Below are positions 1-11,716 of a DNA stretch of 64,000 bases, in pieces. Position 1 is the first letter of the stretch, and every line of letters begins with the position of its first letter. Source of the DNA: Branchiostoma floridae (Eukaryota > Chordata > Leptocardii > Amphioxiformes > Branchiostomatidae); contig NC_049983.1 in assembly GCF_000003815.2 (NCBI RefSeq), positions 22,402,063-22,466,062 of the forward strand, read 5' to 3'. The position numbers and the translations under genes were made by a program. Below the pieces are notes generated by a model. That model made no database searches. It saw nothing but the letters and a program-made list of their open reading frames with translations, and was not told the DNA's origin.

Positions 1-360
1 CATTAAAAATCAAGGGGACTGAAAATGATTTCAGGCTGGCTACAACCCAGGACCATCCATTTTACACGGGGTAAAGATCAAGCTAGGGAAGAACCAGTCA
101 CTTCATATGGGGTAATGGCTTTGGGAAGGGGGCGTCCATTTAACAGGGTAAAGAATACAGAAAGGGACCAAAGATCTGGGACGGGATCATCCAGTTCACA
201 TGGGGTTAAGGATCTGGACAAGGGCCATGGTATTAAATGCTCTTGGAAAGGGGGCAAACATGGAAACAATGGTAGGAGAGGGGGACCAATCACTTCACAC
301 ATGGGATTAAGGGTATGGGAAGGGGGCCATCCAATAAACATGGGCGTAAGGGTCTAAAAG
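1..360. repeat. Degenerate tandem repeat, about 40-bp unit
   Basis: Repeated imperfect units of the type GGGACCATCCANTTCACATG followed by GGGTAAGGGTCTGGGAAGGG. It leaves open frames on both strands by low stop density, not by coding. Related sequence in reverse orientation occurs at 8575-8640 and 8920-8975. Confidence 0.6.
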
Positions 361-984
361 GGGAAAGCCATAAAACGATTACAACACAACTGATTTCAAA
401 CTGTTTATTCAAAAAGAACAGATGAATGCAAAGTGTACACATACGTACAATGTACAAAGCCACACAGTAAAAAAATGCTCTAGCACTAAAGCTAAATAAA
501 TCGAACTAAAACTTAACATCTACCCATTTAGGTAAACAATTATCCTCACTCTAGGACACGGTATGCAACAGAGCCTAGAATCAGTAAATGTCGACATTGC
601 CAGTACATGGTATAGTGGTAGATTGGAGCCTTTGTACGTAAAGAATCATAGAAATCTTTTATGCGGTCTTAAGGTTAAGGCTTTGAGCTGATTGTTAGTG
701 TTACAAACATATGTTGTATTAGTCTGTGTGTATGGTGCGGTTAGTCTGTTAGTGTGAGTGTGTGTGTTTGTGTTAGTGTAAACGTCAGCCTAAGCCTTAG
801 GTTGGGAAATTTCCAAAGGACTGATTTAAAAGGCTACAAACAACCTCTACACAATAAACGGACAATGTTGACATCTACTTAACTAAACTGTAGACCACTT
901 ATGTACAAAAATACAAGCTTAACTACATATATCTAACATCGTCATATAGATTATGGCTGTAAGATGACACACTTTGCATTTTAT
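361..984. other. Non-coding stretch, possible 3' UTR end of a minus-strand transcript
   Basis: AT-rich with no convincing frame. A minus-strand AATAAA occurs around 398-403. A short GTGTGTGTGT-type tract lies near 725-775. No gene is claimed. Confidence 0.3.
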
Positions 985-1342
985 TTGATTGATTCAGTTT
1001 CTGTGGTTGTGTCGATACTGAGAAGTCGAGTGTTTCTAAAGGACCAAAGATCAAATAGGCTTTTGAAGCACCTGTCTTTCTTTCTGGTCCGTGTCGTTCT
1101 CTTAGTTCGGGACCCAAGATAGCGACACAAAGCAGATTATGTAATGGTCCAGGTTCCCGACAACCACTGACCACGACATAAAACAGAAATGACAACAGAT
1201 GATGATTAACCAGGAAAGTTCCTGTTTTATAAAGAACAGAATTTACAGTAACTGGTTGGGTACGATCAGGGCCATCGACACAGTCACAGAAACCAAATCA
1301 GTCACACATCGGGCCTGTACAACACAGAAGCGGGTTGAAGTC
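985..1342. mobile_element. Foldback element copy 1 (left end lost)
   Basis: Shares a central GTTCTCTTAGTTCGGGACCC hairpin and a right arm ending GGGTTGAAGTC with the copies at 2801-3215, 4208-4620 and 7207-7674. The outer part of the left arm is missing before about 990. Confidence 0.7.
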
Positions 1343-2149
1343 CTGAGTGCATCTTTCTGGACGTCTCCGTGGAGATGGCATCAGGCAGCCTCTCACCAGG
1401 ATAAGTCCAAACATGAGCGTTGCAGCTGCAGTTGTTCAGGGCTTGATGTCACCAACAAGATACTGGAAGCTCCTGAGAGATGTCGCATTCCAAACTTGTT
1501 GTACCTGCAGGAAAATGAACAGCAAACAATTATGACGAGATAGACCAACAATATTTTGCTGTTTTGGAATCAAAACACTTCGAAATTTGGCTCAAGTTTG
1601 GCTTATGTTCTTTCCAGGAGCAGAAATGGTGGCAGAAATCATGCAGAAGACGTCAAGAGAATACTGGTAAAAGTAGAGGTTATTAAACTGATCTTATCTG
1701 ATCAAAGTTGGTATAAACTGTTCAACATCAGTGACACACTGTATTAGCGGTGTGAGTTGTACAGGATACTCACAGTTGTGTTAATCCAGTCAACAGCCTT
1801 CTTGTTTGCTTCCTTCTTCCAATGATAGCGAACAGGTTCACATGCAGGGCCGGGACGTATGCACGCATCAGCTTCCTCACAGCTAATTTTGAAAAACAAA
1901 AGAAAACTCTACTAAGCATTGTTCAGGTTCAGGCATTGAACTTGTCAGCTAAAGATTGCTATCCTATATCCTATTACTGTTTTCATACAATACAGTACAG
2001 CACAGCACCTTGTCATATGTCTCGGAAAGACTGAATGCCTCCTTGGCTCGGTGATGCACTGGATGTTGATCAGCACTTTCAGTGACAGGCGATTGACAGC
2101 TCAATTCTCCCAAGCTCCTTTCCTCACTTACGGCGTTCAGGCGTTTCTA

Positions 2150-3512
2150 ACAAATCGGTAAAAGAAACAGCCATGCATGATTTGCCTCAACACCACTGCA
2201 ACAAACACACAAGGTACAGATAACAATGTTTACAAACATTTTTCCACTTCACAAACAGTCAAACCGTAATACAAATGTATTCATATACTTCAAAGTAATA
2301 GAAAAGACTCTTCTACTGAAAGTCTAATTGTTTAGTTACCAAAATTGACATTGAAACTGTAAACTTAAACTTATTAACGCAAATGAAAAAGTCATCCATG
2401 GACAAATACCGTTGTCTTCACTTAAAAACTGTGTGCTTTCACAAAATACGGTACGATACCTTGCATATGTGTTGGAAGACTGAATCCCCACTCGGTCACG
2501 TCCGGTACCTTCCTTCGCCAGTCCTCGCCTCCCTTTCCACGTCCGGACATTTCTTCTTACGGTGCGATGATCCTCGGTAGAAAAGAAAAGATGGAAATGA
2601 CTTTTGGCTCAGAAATATAGGAAATATACCTTACACGTAAGTTAAAGTACAGAAAGTTAACTTGGTTTGTGATTAAAATTTCCTTTCTAGATTTATCGTG
2701 GAAAAAGTGGGATGAATTTATGTGTAGTAACGATTGAGTGTGCTTTGATGAAATCCCAAGTAATGTTGACGTTTGTTTCGGTTTAAATTTCGAGAGCTAT
2801 GGCTGCTTCAGTCTGTTTCTGCGGTATACAAGCCCGATGAATGGCTGATTCGGTTTCTGTGACTGTGTCTACGCCGAGAAGTCGACGAATTTCGACAGGA
2901 ATTGACTACTGATATCAAATATGTTCTTCAACCACATGCCGTCCTTTCTGGCCTGTGTTGTTCTCTTGGTTCGGGACCCAAGAGAGCAACACAAAGCAGA
3001 TTATGTAATGGTCTAGGTTCCCGACAACCACTGACCACGACATAAAACAGAAATTACAACAGATGGTGACCCAGGGAAGACCCTGTTTTGTAAATAACAG
3101 AATTTACGCACAATAACTGACCGAATACAATCCGGTCATCAACAGTCACAGGAACCAACAGAAACAAAAATCAGCCACACACCAGGCATGTACACCACGG
3201 AAACAGACTGAAGCCTTAACTGCAAAAAGAGCCTCCCGTTTACAAAATGCACGTCCGAATATCTACCAGAAACATCCCTTGGTATGTCAACAAAACACAC
3301 TCAATTCATTTACTTTCTATCGTGCCTATGACAAGTTAGTCCCAGTCCATATCTGCAAGATGTTACCATTTTAACCCCATAAGACACATTAGTACTTAAC
3401 TTGAACCTTGTAGCTGCAGTTGATCCGGGAATGATGGCACCGATAAGCTCCTATAAGAAAAAAAAGTGAATAAGGTGCAGATTTAACGTTTTGTTTTGGT
3501 GATAAATAATGC
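2150..3512. repeat. Tandem duplication, copy A (about 1.36 kb)
   Basis: Starts ACAAATCGGTA and is repeated, with scattered substitutions, as copy B from 3513. Includes a foldback element. No coding frame survives across both copies. Parts of an older, more diverged unit precede it (about 1400-1480 and 1960-2050). Confidence 0.85.
2801..3215. mobile_element. Foldback element copy 2
   Basis: Left arm GGCTGCTTCAGTCTGTTTCT and right arm AAACAGACTGAAGCC are inverted; the middle holds a short hairpin around CTTGGTTCGGGACCCAAGAG. About 415 bp. Non-coding foldback or MITE-type element carried inside the tandem duplication. Confidence 0.8.
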
Positions 3513-4920
3513 ACAAATCGGTAGAAGAAAAAGCCATGCATGATTTGCCTCAACACTGCTGCAACAAACACACAAGGTACGGATAACAATGTTTGCGACC
3601 AATTTTTCCACTTCACAAACAGTCAAACCGTAATACAAAGGTATTCATATACTTCCTTCAATACAGAGTCAGATAAGTACGTAATAGAAAAAAAGACTTT
3701 TCTACGGAGTGTATAATTGTTTAGGTACCAAAATCAAAATTGATACTGTAAACTTAAGCTTACCAACACCAATGAAAAAGTCATAATCACTCATCAATAT
3801 GGCCAAAGACTGTTGTCTTACAATTAAAGAATGTGTGCTTTCACACAATACGGTACGATACCTTGTCATGTGTTGGAAGACTGCGAATCTACATTCGGTC
3901 ACGTCCGGTACCTTCCTTCGCCAGTCGTCGCCTCCCTTTCCACGTCCGGACATTTCTTCTTACGGTGCGATGATCCTCGGTAGAAAAGACGAGACGAAAA
4001 TGAATTATTTTGGCTCAAACATATAGGAAATATACCTTACACGTAAGTTAAAGTACAGAAAGTTAACTTGGTTTGTGATTAGAATTTCCGTTCTAGGTTT
4101 ATCGTGGATAAAGTGGGATGAATTTATGTGTAGTAACGATTGAGTGTGCTTTGATGAAATCCCAAGTAATGTTGACGTTTGTTTCGGTTTAAATTTCGAG
4201 AAGCTATGGCTGCTTCAGTCTGTTTCTGTGGTATACAAGCCCGATGTATGGCTGATTCGGTTTCTGTGACTGTGTCTACGTCGAGAAGTCGACTATTCTA
4301 CAGGAATTGACTACTAATATCAAATAGGTTCTTCAACCACATGTCGTCCTTTCTGGCCTGTGTTGTTCTCTTGGTTCGGGACCCAAGAGAGCAACACAAA
4401 GCAGATTATGTAATGGTCCAGGTTCCCGACAACCACTGACCACGACATAAAACAGAAATTACAACAGATGGTGAACCAAGGAAGACCCTGTTTTGTAAAG
4501 AACAGAATTTACGCACAATAACTGACCGAATACAATCCGGTCATCAACAGTCACAGAAACCAACAGAAACAAAAATCAGCCACACACCAGGCATGTACAC
4601 CACGGAAACGGACTGAAGCCTTGGCTGCAAAAAGAGCCTCCGTTTACAAAATGCACGTCCGAATATCTACCAGAAACATCCCTCGGTATGTCAATAAAAC
4701 ACACTCAATTCATTTACTTTCTATCGTGCCTATGACAAGTTAGTCCCAGTCCATATCTGTAAGATGTTACCATTTTAACCCCATAAGACACATTAGTACT
4801 TAACTTGAAAATTGCGGCTGTAGTTGATCCGGGCTTGATGGCACCAATAAGATCCTAGAAGCAAAAAAAATAAGGAGGAGTTGGAGGTGAATAAGGTGGA
4901 GGCGGAATAACGTCTTATTT
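3513..4920. repeat. Tandem duplication, copy B
   Basis: Offset 1363 bp from copy A. Alignable segments include 3513-3660 with 2150-2290, 3830-3990 with 2430-2580, and 4020-4850 with 2625-3445. The right end is less certain because of a purine-rich insertion near 4870-4900. Confidence 0.85.
4208..4620. mobile_element. Foldback element copy 3
   Basis: Same structure as the copy at 2801-3215, present because the host segment was duplicated. Ends GGAAACGGACTGAAGCC. Confidence 0.8.
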
Positions 4921-5160
4921 TTGTACTGAATAAGGCACAAGGTTGCCTTACATGTAAGTTTTTTTGCATCCTCTGGCGGTCACAAAAGAATTGAATGTTA
5001 ACGTTACCGATTATTTAATTATTGGACTAATGATAACCTGTACAAGACGTATAAACACAAGAAGGCATTGACTAACCTGTTGTCTCAAGCAGCCGCGATG
5101 TTGTTCTGTGCTGGGACGCTGCGACGTGAGTCCTTCACCTGGCGCTGGCAGACGAGTGGC
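4921..5160. other. Non-coding sequence before the CCAAT duplication
   Basis: No frame, repeat arm or splice pattern that can be supported; GC content rises towards 5100. Confidence 0.3.
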
Positions 5161-5360
5161 GGGGTTTCATGCAAATAAGAACAGGGGCAGGTCTTTGATT
5201 CGCTCAGTCTGCAAAATTTATCATTTTCTTGACCAATCACAGACCAGTGATCTTTTTGGTGGGGTTTCATGCAGATAAAAACAGGGGCAGGTCTTCGATT
5301 CGCCCAGTCTACAAAATTTATTAATTTCTTGACCAATCACAGACCAGTAATCTTTTTCAC
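5161..5360. repeat. 100-bp tandem duplication containing CCAAT boxes
   Basis: GGGGTTTCATGCANATAANA begins at 5161 and again at 5261, period exactly 100 bp, with few differences. Each unit contains TTCTTGACCAATCACAGACC, a CCAAT-box context. It sits just upstream of a CpG-rich segment. Confidence 0.85.
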
Positions 5361-5570
5361 CTGTGTTGGGCACGCGTTTGTTAGCTTTTCCAGACCACGG
5401 CATTGCCATGCGATTCTTGATTCATGCGAGACCGTAACCGCTTCGTCTCGCACCGCCGAACGCAAGGGACAATGGTTGCCGACGAGAGACGCCAATCTTT
5501 ACCGTAGCCGTAGGTGTTTCACGATAACGTCCGGCGAGACAGACGACAAGCCCTGCTTATCTATGTAGGT
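5361..5570 (+). promoter_or_regulatory. CpG-rich segment, candidate promoter or first exon of a plus-strand transcript
   Basis: Locally dense in CpG (for example CGCTTCGTCTCGCACCGCCG) against an AT-rich background, and preceded by two CCAAT boxes. A donor-like ATCTAT|GTAGGT lies near 5565. The direction is inferred from splice-like signals downstream (acceptors near 5677, 6124, 6386 and 6777; donors near 5846, 6291, 6559). No protein start was established. Confidence 0.35.
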
Positions 5571-5639
5571 GGACTTTATTAATTCATTGCTGTTTATCAG
5601 AGGTGCCCAGTTCTAATTGTGTGCCACTTTTCCACTTAC

Positions 5640-7120
5640 CGCTGGGCAGCCGTTGAATCTTTCTGTGTTTGTTGCAGCGGTGGCGAGACAGTTGACAGTT
5701 TTCCGATGCCGGAAAAAAAATCTACCGGTACTTCACGACACGTTCCGGGAGACGTCGGGAGAATCTTCGGGTTCTGATCTTTGAGGACATCCGCGGTGCT
5801 CAAAACAACAGACTGACGACTATGCCTTTCCCGGACATTTGACAAGGTATAGAAGCTGTGTTTGTAGTATACAGGATTTTCATTTGACGTCATCTTCGCC
5901 ATGTTGGACAAGTCTGTTAACAAAACGAAGATGCTTAATTCAATTAACCGCCAACATGGTCGTCGGAGGATTCAAATTATAATTAGTATGATGTCATTGA
6001 AAAGCCTGTATTCATGAGGAGAAATACTAGTAATATGTCGTCATCATCAGATATTTATTTGTAGGATAACAGTCTTTGTCAAAACAACACATTCATTAAT
6101 TTTACAGTTTCAATTTCTGTATAGGAACTCTGACAGCAGAAGTCGTGACTGCAGAATCAGTGCACAGTTTTGAAGCACGGTTCCAGGACCTGTGCTGGGG
6201 GAAGAAGAAGAACTGTGTGTGACAGGAGGGTGACAGGACAGGCAGCAAAGCCTAATTCACCAAGGAATCCTGCACGATATCCCCCACAAGGTAAATATTG
6301 ACATTAGTAGTGCTATTAGAGGTTCTAATATTGTGTATCACATTCAACCAACGGACAGTCGTTGAGCCTTTGCTGGTTGTTGCAGCCGTGGTGAATCAGT
6401 TGATGAATGTCTGTTTCTTTTACCGAAATCACAGCAAAATTCATGTCTGGACGCACTAAGAGAGGAGCTGGATAAGGGAGGTGCCACGCAGCAGCGTCAC
6501 TAGCTGTTTCTCGACATCAGTGCATGACCAAGCCAAGGCGGCACCAAGTTCAACACGGTAGGGTGTTCTTTTGAATTCAAAGTAAAGGGGTTTTGGGACC
6601 CCTCATTACAATTGCAATGTTCTATTACGTAACTCTGCATAACTTCGGTAACCATTTCCACTCCTGTTGGGGCATAAAGGCGTCCATGTGACCCTTTTAA
6701 ATGTTTTGATTACATAAAATGAAAATAAGGTTAAGTCTGCCTTGTCCTAATTGATTGTTCATTTCACGTCCTTGCAGTGGGAAGACGCAGGGAAGGAGAC
6801 ATCTCTTAGCATCTTCCAGGATCAACTACAGCTGAAATGGTGGGACTGATCCCGGTGAGAGGTTGTCATCTCCACAGTCAGAAAGGCCGGTGTTTGTGTG
6901 TACGCCATACCAGAGGACCTGGAACTGTTAAGTTCGTACATGTCTAGTAAGGGGTTTGATCGTTTAAAACGGAACCGTCTTACAGAAATGGGCTGGGATT
7001 GGCATGATAGGAAGGAATTGATCTGTGATGTTACATTCATAACTTTGCTGATATTAAGATTCCCTTTGTCTACATGGGGCATTGTCGGCAGCGCTGATCA
7101 GTCTCTTGGTTGGTGGCAAG
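5640..7120 (+). other. Possible spliced plus-strand transcript of unknown product
   Basis: Contains splice-like borders TTTGTTGCAG|CGG (5677), GACAAG|GTATAG (5846), ACAAG|GTAAAT (6291), GGTTGTTGCAG|CCG (6386), AACACG|GTAGGG (6559) and CTTGCAG|TGG (6777). Segments at 5640-5720 and 6345-6420 resemble each other (GTTGTTGCAGC-GTGG-GA-CAGTTGA). Frames are short and end in stops, so a non-coding RNA or decayed repeat is as likely as a protein gene. Confidence 0.25.
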
Positions 7121-7206
7121 GTGTTTGAGTGTGTTTTGTTGACACCCTGAGTGACGTTGTTGGTAGGTGGTTAGGGCATTTTGTGAGTGGGGGCTACTTT
7201 TGCACA

Positions 7207-7674
7207 CGGGACTTCAGCCCGTTTCTGTGGTGTACAGGCCCGGTGTGTGGCTGGTTTGGCTTCTGTGACTGTGTTGATGGCTGAGATTGTGTTCGGAGTT
7301 ACAGCGAAGTTCAGTCCTTTAGAAAGCAGGGGTTTCCTGGATCTGTTGGCTTATGACGACTTGGGTTCTTCTGCCACCTGTCGCCTTTTCTGCCTTGTGT
7401 GATGGTCTAGGGCCGGGAACCTACTAGTAGACCATTACATAAGATGCCCTGTGTCGTAATCTTGGCTCCCGAACCAAGACGACGGCACAGGGCCAGAAAG
7501 GAAGACAGGTGGTTGAAGAGTGCAAGTTGTTGTGAGCTGACAGAACCGGGAAGTCTCGGTTCTCTGATGGACAGAGCTTTGCAGTACCTTTGAATGCAGT
7601 CTCGGCCATGGACATGGTCACAGAAACCGAATCGGCCATACATCGGGCCTGAATACCGCAGGAATAGGCTGAAG
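7207..7674. mobile_element. Foldback element copy 4 (complete)
   Basis: Left arm from ACTTCAGCCCGTTTCTGTGG to about 7310 pairs with the right arm ending GGAATAGGCTGAAG. A central pair (CATCACACAAGG-type and TCGGGAGCCAAG-type sequences) also folds back. At about 470 bp it is the longest copy and not part of the 1.36 kb duplication. Confidence 0.8.
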
Positions 7675-8474
7675 CGCTGTGTGTAGAAGTAGCCACTGCT
7701 CTCAGAATGTCCTAACCTCCTACTAGCAGCATTACTCGGGGTGTCATCAAAATATACTCAACACCTTGCCGCCTATCAAGAGATCGTGATTCTCTCCGCT
7801 GACAATGCTTCAGGTAGACAGAGGGGATGGGACATTTCTAGGTTGAACCTAGAACCGAAACTACGATCACAAATCAAGTTACTTCCTGTCATGCCCCCAG
7901 CAGTCTGTAGATGTTCTTGTTTTCACAGAATACAAAGTGTACAATTTTATAGTCATCAATGTCCTCTGGAGTCTATCTGGCGTACTGTAAGCACCGGTAC
8001 CTCTGAGCAAGTTACATTGATTTGTTTTTCTATAAGCACAAATAAAAACTACTGGTGGTCTTTTCTCATCTTCCTCAGTTAAGAACTGTTGCTTTTACAG
8101 TGTCAAACATTGTGCGTACTGTGTTCTGATGGTGTCTGAGTTTGACTGTAGCCAGTAGTCGCTGATAAAAAAATGCTATACATAGTACAAATTGATGTAT
8201 TTCCTTTCTTGCATTCTTTCCATACATTTCTTCGATTAAGACCTTTTGTTCTCACTTTATATTTCGTGTATTTTGTGGAGTTTCTATTACAATACTAGTA
8301 ACCTTGTCCACATTGTCATAGGAAGTCATTTTGTCCAAGTACACTAAGATCAAAAGATTTTTTCGTTTGGATACTTGTAATCTATTTCTGTGATCAACGT
8401 TTGAAAATGTCAAGTACAGCCTGACCAACATATTGTACACTTTGTTTCCCCGAATGTATCAAGAAATGTTATTG

Positions 8475-8480
8475 AATAAA
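8475..8480 (+). terminator. Polyadenylation hexamer AATAAA, plus strand
   Basis: ATTGAATAAACGG lies at the end of an AT-rich, 3' UTR-like stretch (7740-8490). It would be the 3' end of the putative plus-strand transcript; no cleavage evidence is available. Confidence 0.3.
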
Positions 8481-8676
8481 CGGTTTTAAACCAGGTGTTG
8501 TTTCAATTTCTCTTTTTCAACAACCTCAACCTTAAGTGAAATGATACCCACCTCCACCCACACCCTCCAACTGCCGAAAACGGATGGTCCCTCTCTCCCA
8601 CATCCTGAAGTTTGTGAAATGGATGGTCCATTGGACTCCCTTCCTTACCAGAATCTGAAGACCATCAGATGAATGT

Positions 8677-8896
8677 ACAGTTGCATGCAAAATTGTTCAC
8701 CCCCCTTCACATTTTGGCTATTTTGGCATGATGAGAAACATTTCAACTGCACTGAATCATTAAGTAGTGAACAAACAGTTTACTACAATCTAATTCCAGA
8801 TCAAAAGTGAAGATTTATTTTATAGTTCGTCCAAAATCACAACTTCTAGACAAAAAGCTGGTTGCAAAATTATTCACCCCCCCCCCCCCATGACTG
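8677..8896. mobile_element. Small Tc1/mariner-like non-autonomous element
   Basis: Flanked by TA dinucleotides (8675-8676 and 8897-8898). Ends CAGTTGCATGCAAAATTGTT and, reversed, AATTTTGCAACC with a C-tract between; inner CAAAATTGTTCACCCCC and CAAAATTATTCACCCCC repeat. Sits inside the reversed copy of the degenerate repeat seen at the window start. Confidence 0.55.
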
Positions 8897-9494
8897 TACC
8901 TTTTCCCTTTCCCAACATGTAAAACATGTCCCTCCCTTCCTGGTCCCTCACCTCCATACGAAATGGACGGTCCCTATGTGTTGCAATAATTTGGAAGGTG
9001 TGCAGCGGTTGTAGAAGAAACCATTTACCAACATAGTATTATAGGTTGTTTTCATTAACCATTCAAATGAGGTCATTATTTGCATAATCAATTTTCATCT
9101 ATATTCCTATCTTTCACTTCTGGAAAATTTAAGCTCAAACTTTGAAGCTCAGCTGCAGTATTGCAACCAGTCGCTATGAGGTCCATTTTCGAAATTTACC
9201 TTTTTGTGACCCCCCATCTATGCACAAAATATTTGGATCTATCAAAAACGTCTCGAGTTATCATGTCCACAGCAAAACGCACTTACATACACAGCCAACT
9301 GCAGCAAGAAAAAGCCAGATCAACTATGTTCGTATTTGACATGTTCACAGTCTTTTTAATAAACCTTCTTTCAAAACAACAAAATGTACAGCAAGGGCAT
9401 ATATTCTACTCTATGCTGTTTCCAAAACAAAAAGCATACAAATATCAATTCAGAGAAAGACGTAGCTACTTGAGATGAAGGTAGTCCCATAGCC

Positions 9495-9750
9495 TTTTTA
9501 AGGCCGTAGGGACAGTGGGTTGTTATCCACTGTGTCTAGGGTAAGGTATTGGAAGGCGGAGCCCAGCCTTCTCCATCCATTGCCCTTTACCTCCCCAACC
9601 AAAGTCGGGTACTCATTTGTACACTTGGGTGGAGTGATAAAGTCGTATAGTCAAAAGTCGTACAGTATTGGTAGCATATCCGGCGATTCAAAACCAGTAC
9701 CTCTTAACTGGTTGCAAGCCAAACATGTTATCTGAACATGACGCATTATT
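9495..9750 (-). mobile_element. SINE-like repeat, minus strand
   Basis: Reverse complement contains a box-B-like GGTTTTGAATC near 9690, after a tRNA-like loop (TTGCAACCAGTTAAGAGG). The body has GGGTACTCATTTGTACACTT and GGGTGGAGTGA blocks, common in tRNA-derived invertebrate repeats. Confidence 0.45.
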
Positions 9751-11300
9751 TACTGTTGCAATTAAAGTTAGTTCACATATTTGTTGGCAAAAAAAGTCTG
9801 AAAGACCAGTAACCAACCAATTGAATGACTGGAGCCTCTGGATGTGGCATTTCTGTCTAAATGTCTTTTAAAAAGCTGGACTAAATGTCCAAATGAATTG
9901 AAAATGATATGTTATTACTTTAAAGTTGCATATGCCATTACAAGCATTATCCTCAATAAAAGGAAGGAAGACCCCCATAAGCTCATTGTGAGCTTCTTGT
10001 CCAATGCTCTAAAAACGAATGCGAATAAAATAAAAATTAAAATAATAAAAAGCTTCTAAAGCTGCAACTATAAAAACATTAAATTTGTTAGTCATTTCTT
10101 CCATTATATAATATCATTATGAATCAATTTGTATGTACAAGATTCCTCACAATTAAGCAGAATTTACTAACACTAGAAAGGTATAGCGACTGGCCATTCT
10201 TATTTCCACATTTAAAAACAACAAGCTTTGATAACACGCGTGTACAATTTAATTTCCTGATTAACTCCTAATTAAGCTTTGGCGTGATATAATCATATAA
10301 AAAAAGTCGTAATGTTAACTCACTTGATTGTCAAACGCAGAACAAATAATCAAATTTTTGTTAGCATAAACTTTGAGTATCTATGGTACAGGCATACTAT
10401 GTACAGAACGTTATATGACAGATATTCCAAAATAACACAAAACATTTCTTGAGAACCAAAAACATTTTGTTCCCTGTCCCTGATTAATGAAGAATTCATC
10501 AATTCTTGCTTACAAATACATCCTATCAAATAGGACTATTGACTAACACAAAAAAAGTCACTCTAAGATCAAATCATTCCAGAATTCAAGGTGACAATGC
10601 AATTGTTACTTTTTTAAGAACTTAAGACACTATTTACAGTACTTTTTTTTACCTTTTTACCTTCCCTGAAGGTATTGAAGGTACACTCACTCCGGATAAT
10701 ATGATGTAAAAACCAAGCTGCCATTATGACATTCAAAGCAATATGTTCCCTCATAGCAAGAACTCAGTTTTGTTATCCTAATTACCTGTATAACACAATA
10801 CTATATACAGGATCTATTCCTTTTACATATTAGTATTAGACATCTCATCTGAAAATTCAAAATATGCACACAGAATCTTGCGAAGATCAAGACAGTCTTG
10901 AAGTTCTTAAAAATGGGTCTGATATTTTTCAACAGCTGAAAATTACGCTTTGGCAGTTACATGTGCAAGGCTTTGTATTGCAAGGGTTACTGACTTTTGT
11001 AGCAACAATAATACATAACTATAAATCCATTTACAAATGTATGTGATCTTACAAATATCCTCAAATTTTACGTTTTCGTTCATTGATTACCAAACATTCT
11101 AGGTTACAAGCATTCTCCTAAATACACTGGAGCCTCACTCGAGGTCTATACAATACGGTCCTTGGGAAAGCTATCATGCTAAACTAGGTTGAAGTTTCCA
11201 TCTTTGGAGTGTGGCTTCTAACCAGCTGTCAGCCAATCAGAGAACCACTGTTACATTAAAAAAAACATTTAGGAGGCTCCAGCAAGGTATGCCAAACAGC
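9751..11300. other. AT-rich non-coding sequence downstream of IL17RD
   Basis: Long AT-rich stretch with several poly-A/T tracts. No convincing frame or structured repeat; may include the IL17RD 3' UTR, whose polyadenylation site could not be placed. Confidence 0.3.
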
Positions 11301-11309
11301 ATTTCTCAA

Positions 11310-11396
11310 GCAACTGGATATGATTTTGGAAACAGTCAGACGTGTCAGGCAGCATCCAATGCCTTTAATTTGTCAGTGACTGACCAAATCTGTTGA
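11310..11396. repeat. Partial copy of the 13264-13403 foldback repeat
   Basis: CTCAAGCAACTGGATATGAT then TTTTGGAAACAGTCAGACGT matches the left half of the element at 13264; the right half is missing. Confidence 0.6.
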
Positions 11397-11494
11397 ACAG
11401 CAGGTTTATACCCTATCTATCAATTGAAGTGCAAAGGAGGTGATGACAAATTTCTATAGTCCAATAGGAAAAAAAAAATCCAAGGTATAAAGTA

Positions 11495-11672
11495 CAGTCA
11501 AACCTGTCTATAGCGGCCACTCAAGGGACCGGACAAATTTGGCCACTATCGACAGGTGGCCTCTGTATAGAGGTGGCAACTTGTAGATAAAATACCCAAG
11601 GGACCGACAAAAAGTGGCCACTATGGACAGGTGGCCCCTCTGTAGAGGTGGCCCCTAATACAGGTTTGACTG
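11495..11672. mobile_element. 178-bp MITE with TA target duplication
   Basis: Perfect terminal inverted repeats CAGTCAAACCTGT and ACAGGTTTGACTG, flanked by TA on both sides (11493-11494, 11673-11674). The interior repeats GTGGCCACTAT-GACAGGTGG. Tc1/mariner-type non-autonomous element. Confidence 0.85.
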
Positions 11673-11716
11673 TATAAGCCAAAGGCTCGGCTCTGTATAG
11701 GAGAATGAGTTAAAAG

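Noticed and set aside
25-357. Gly/Arg-rich open frames at the left edge
   Set aside because: Both strands are open because of a purine-rich degenerate repeat; no start context or domain.
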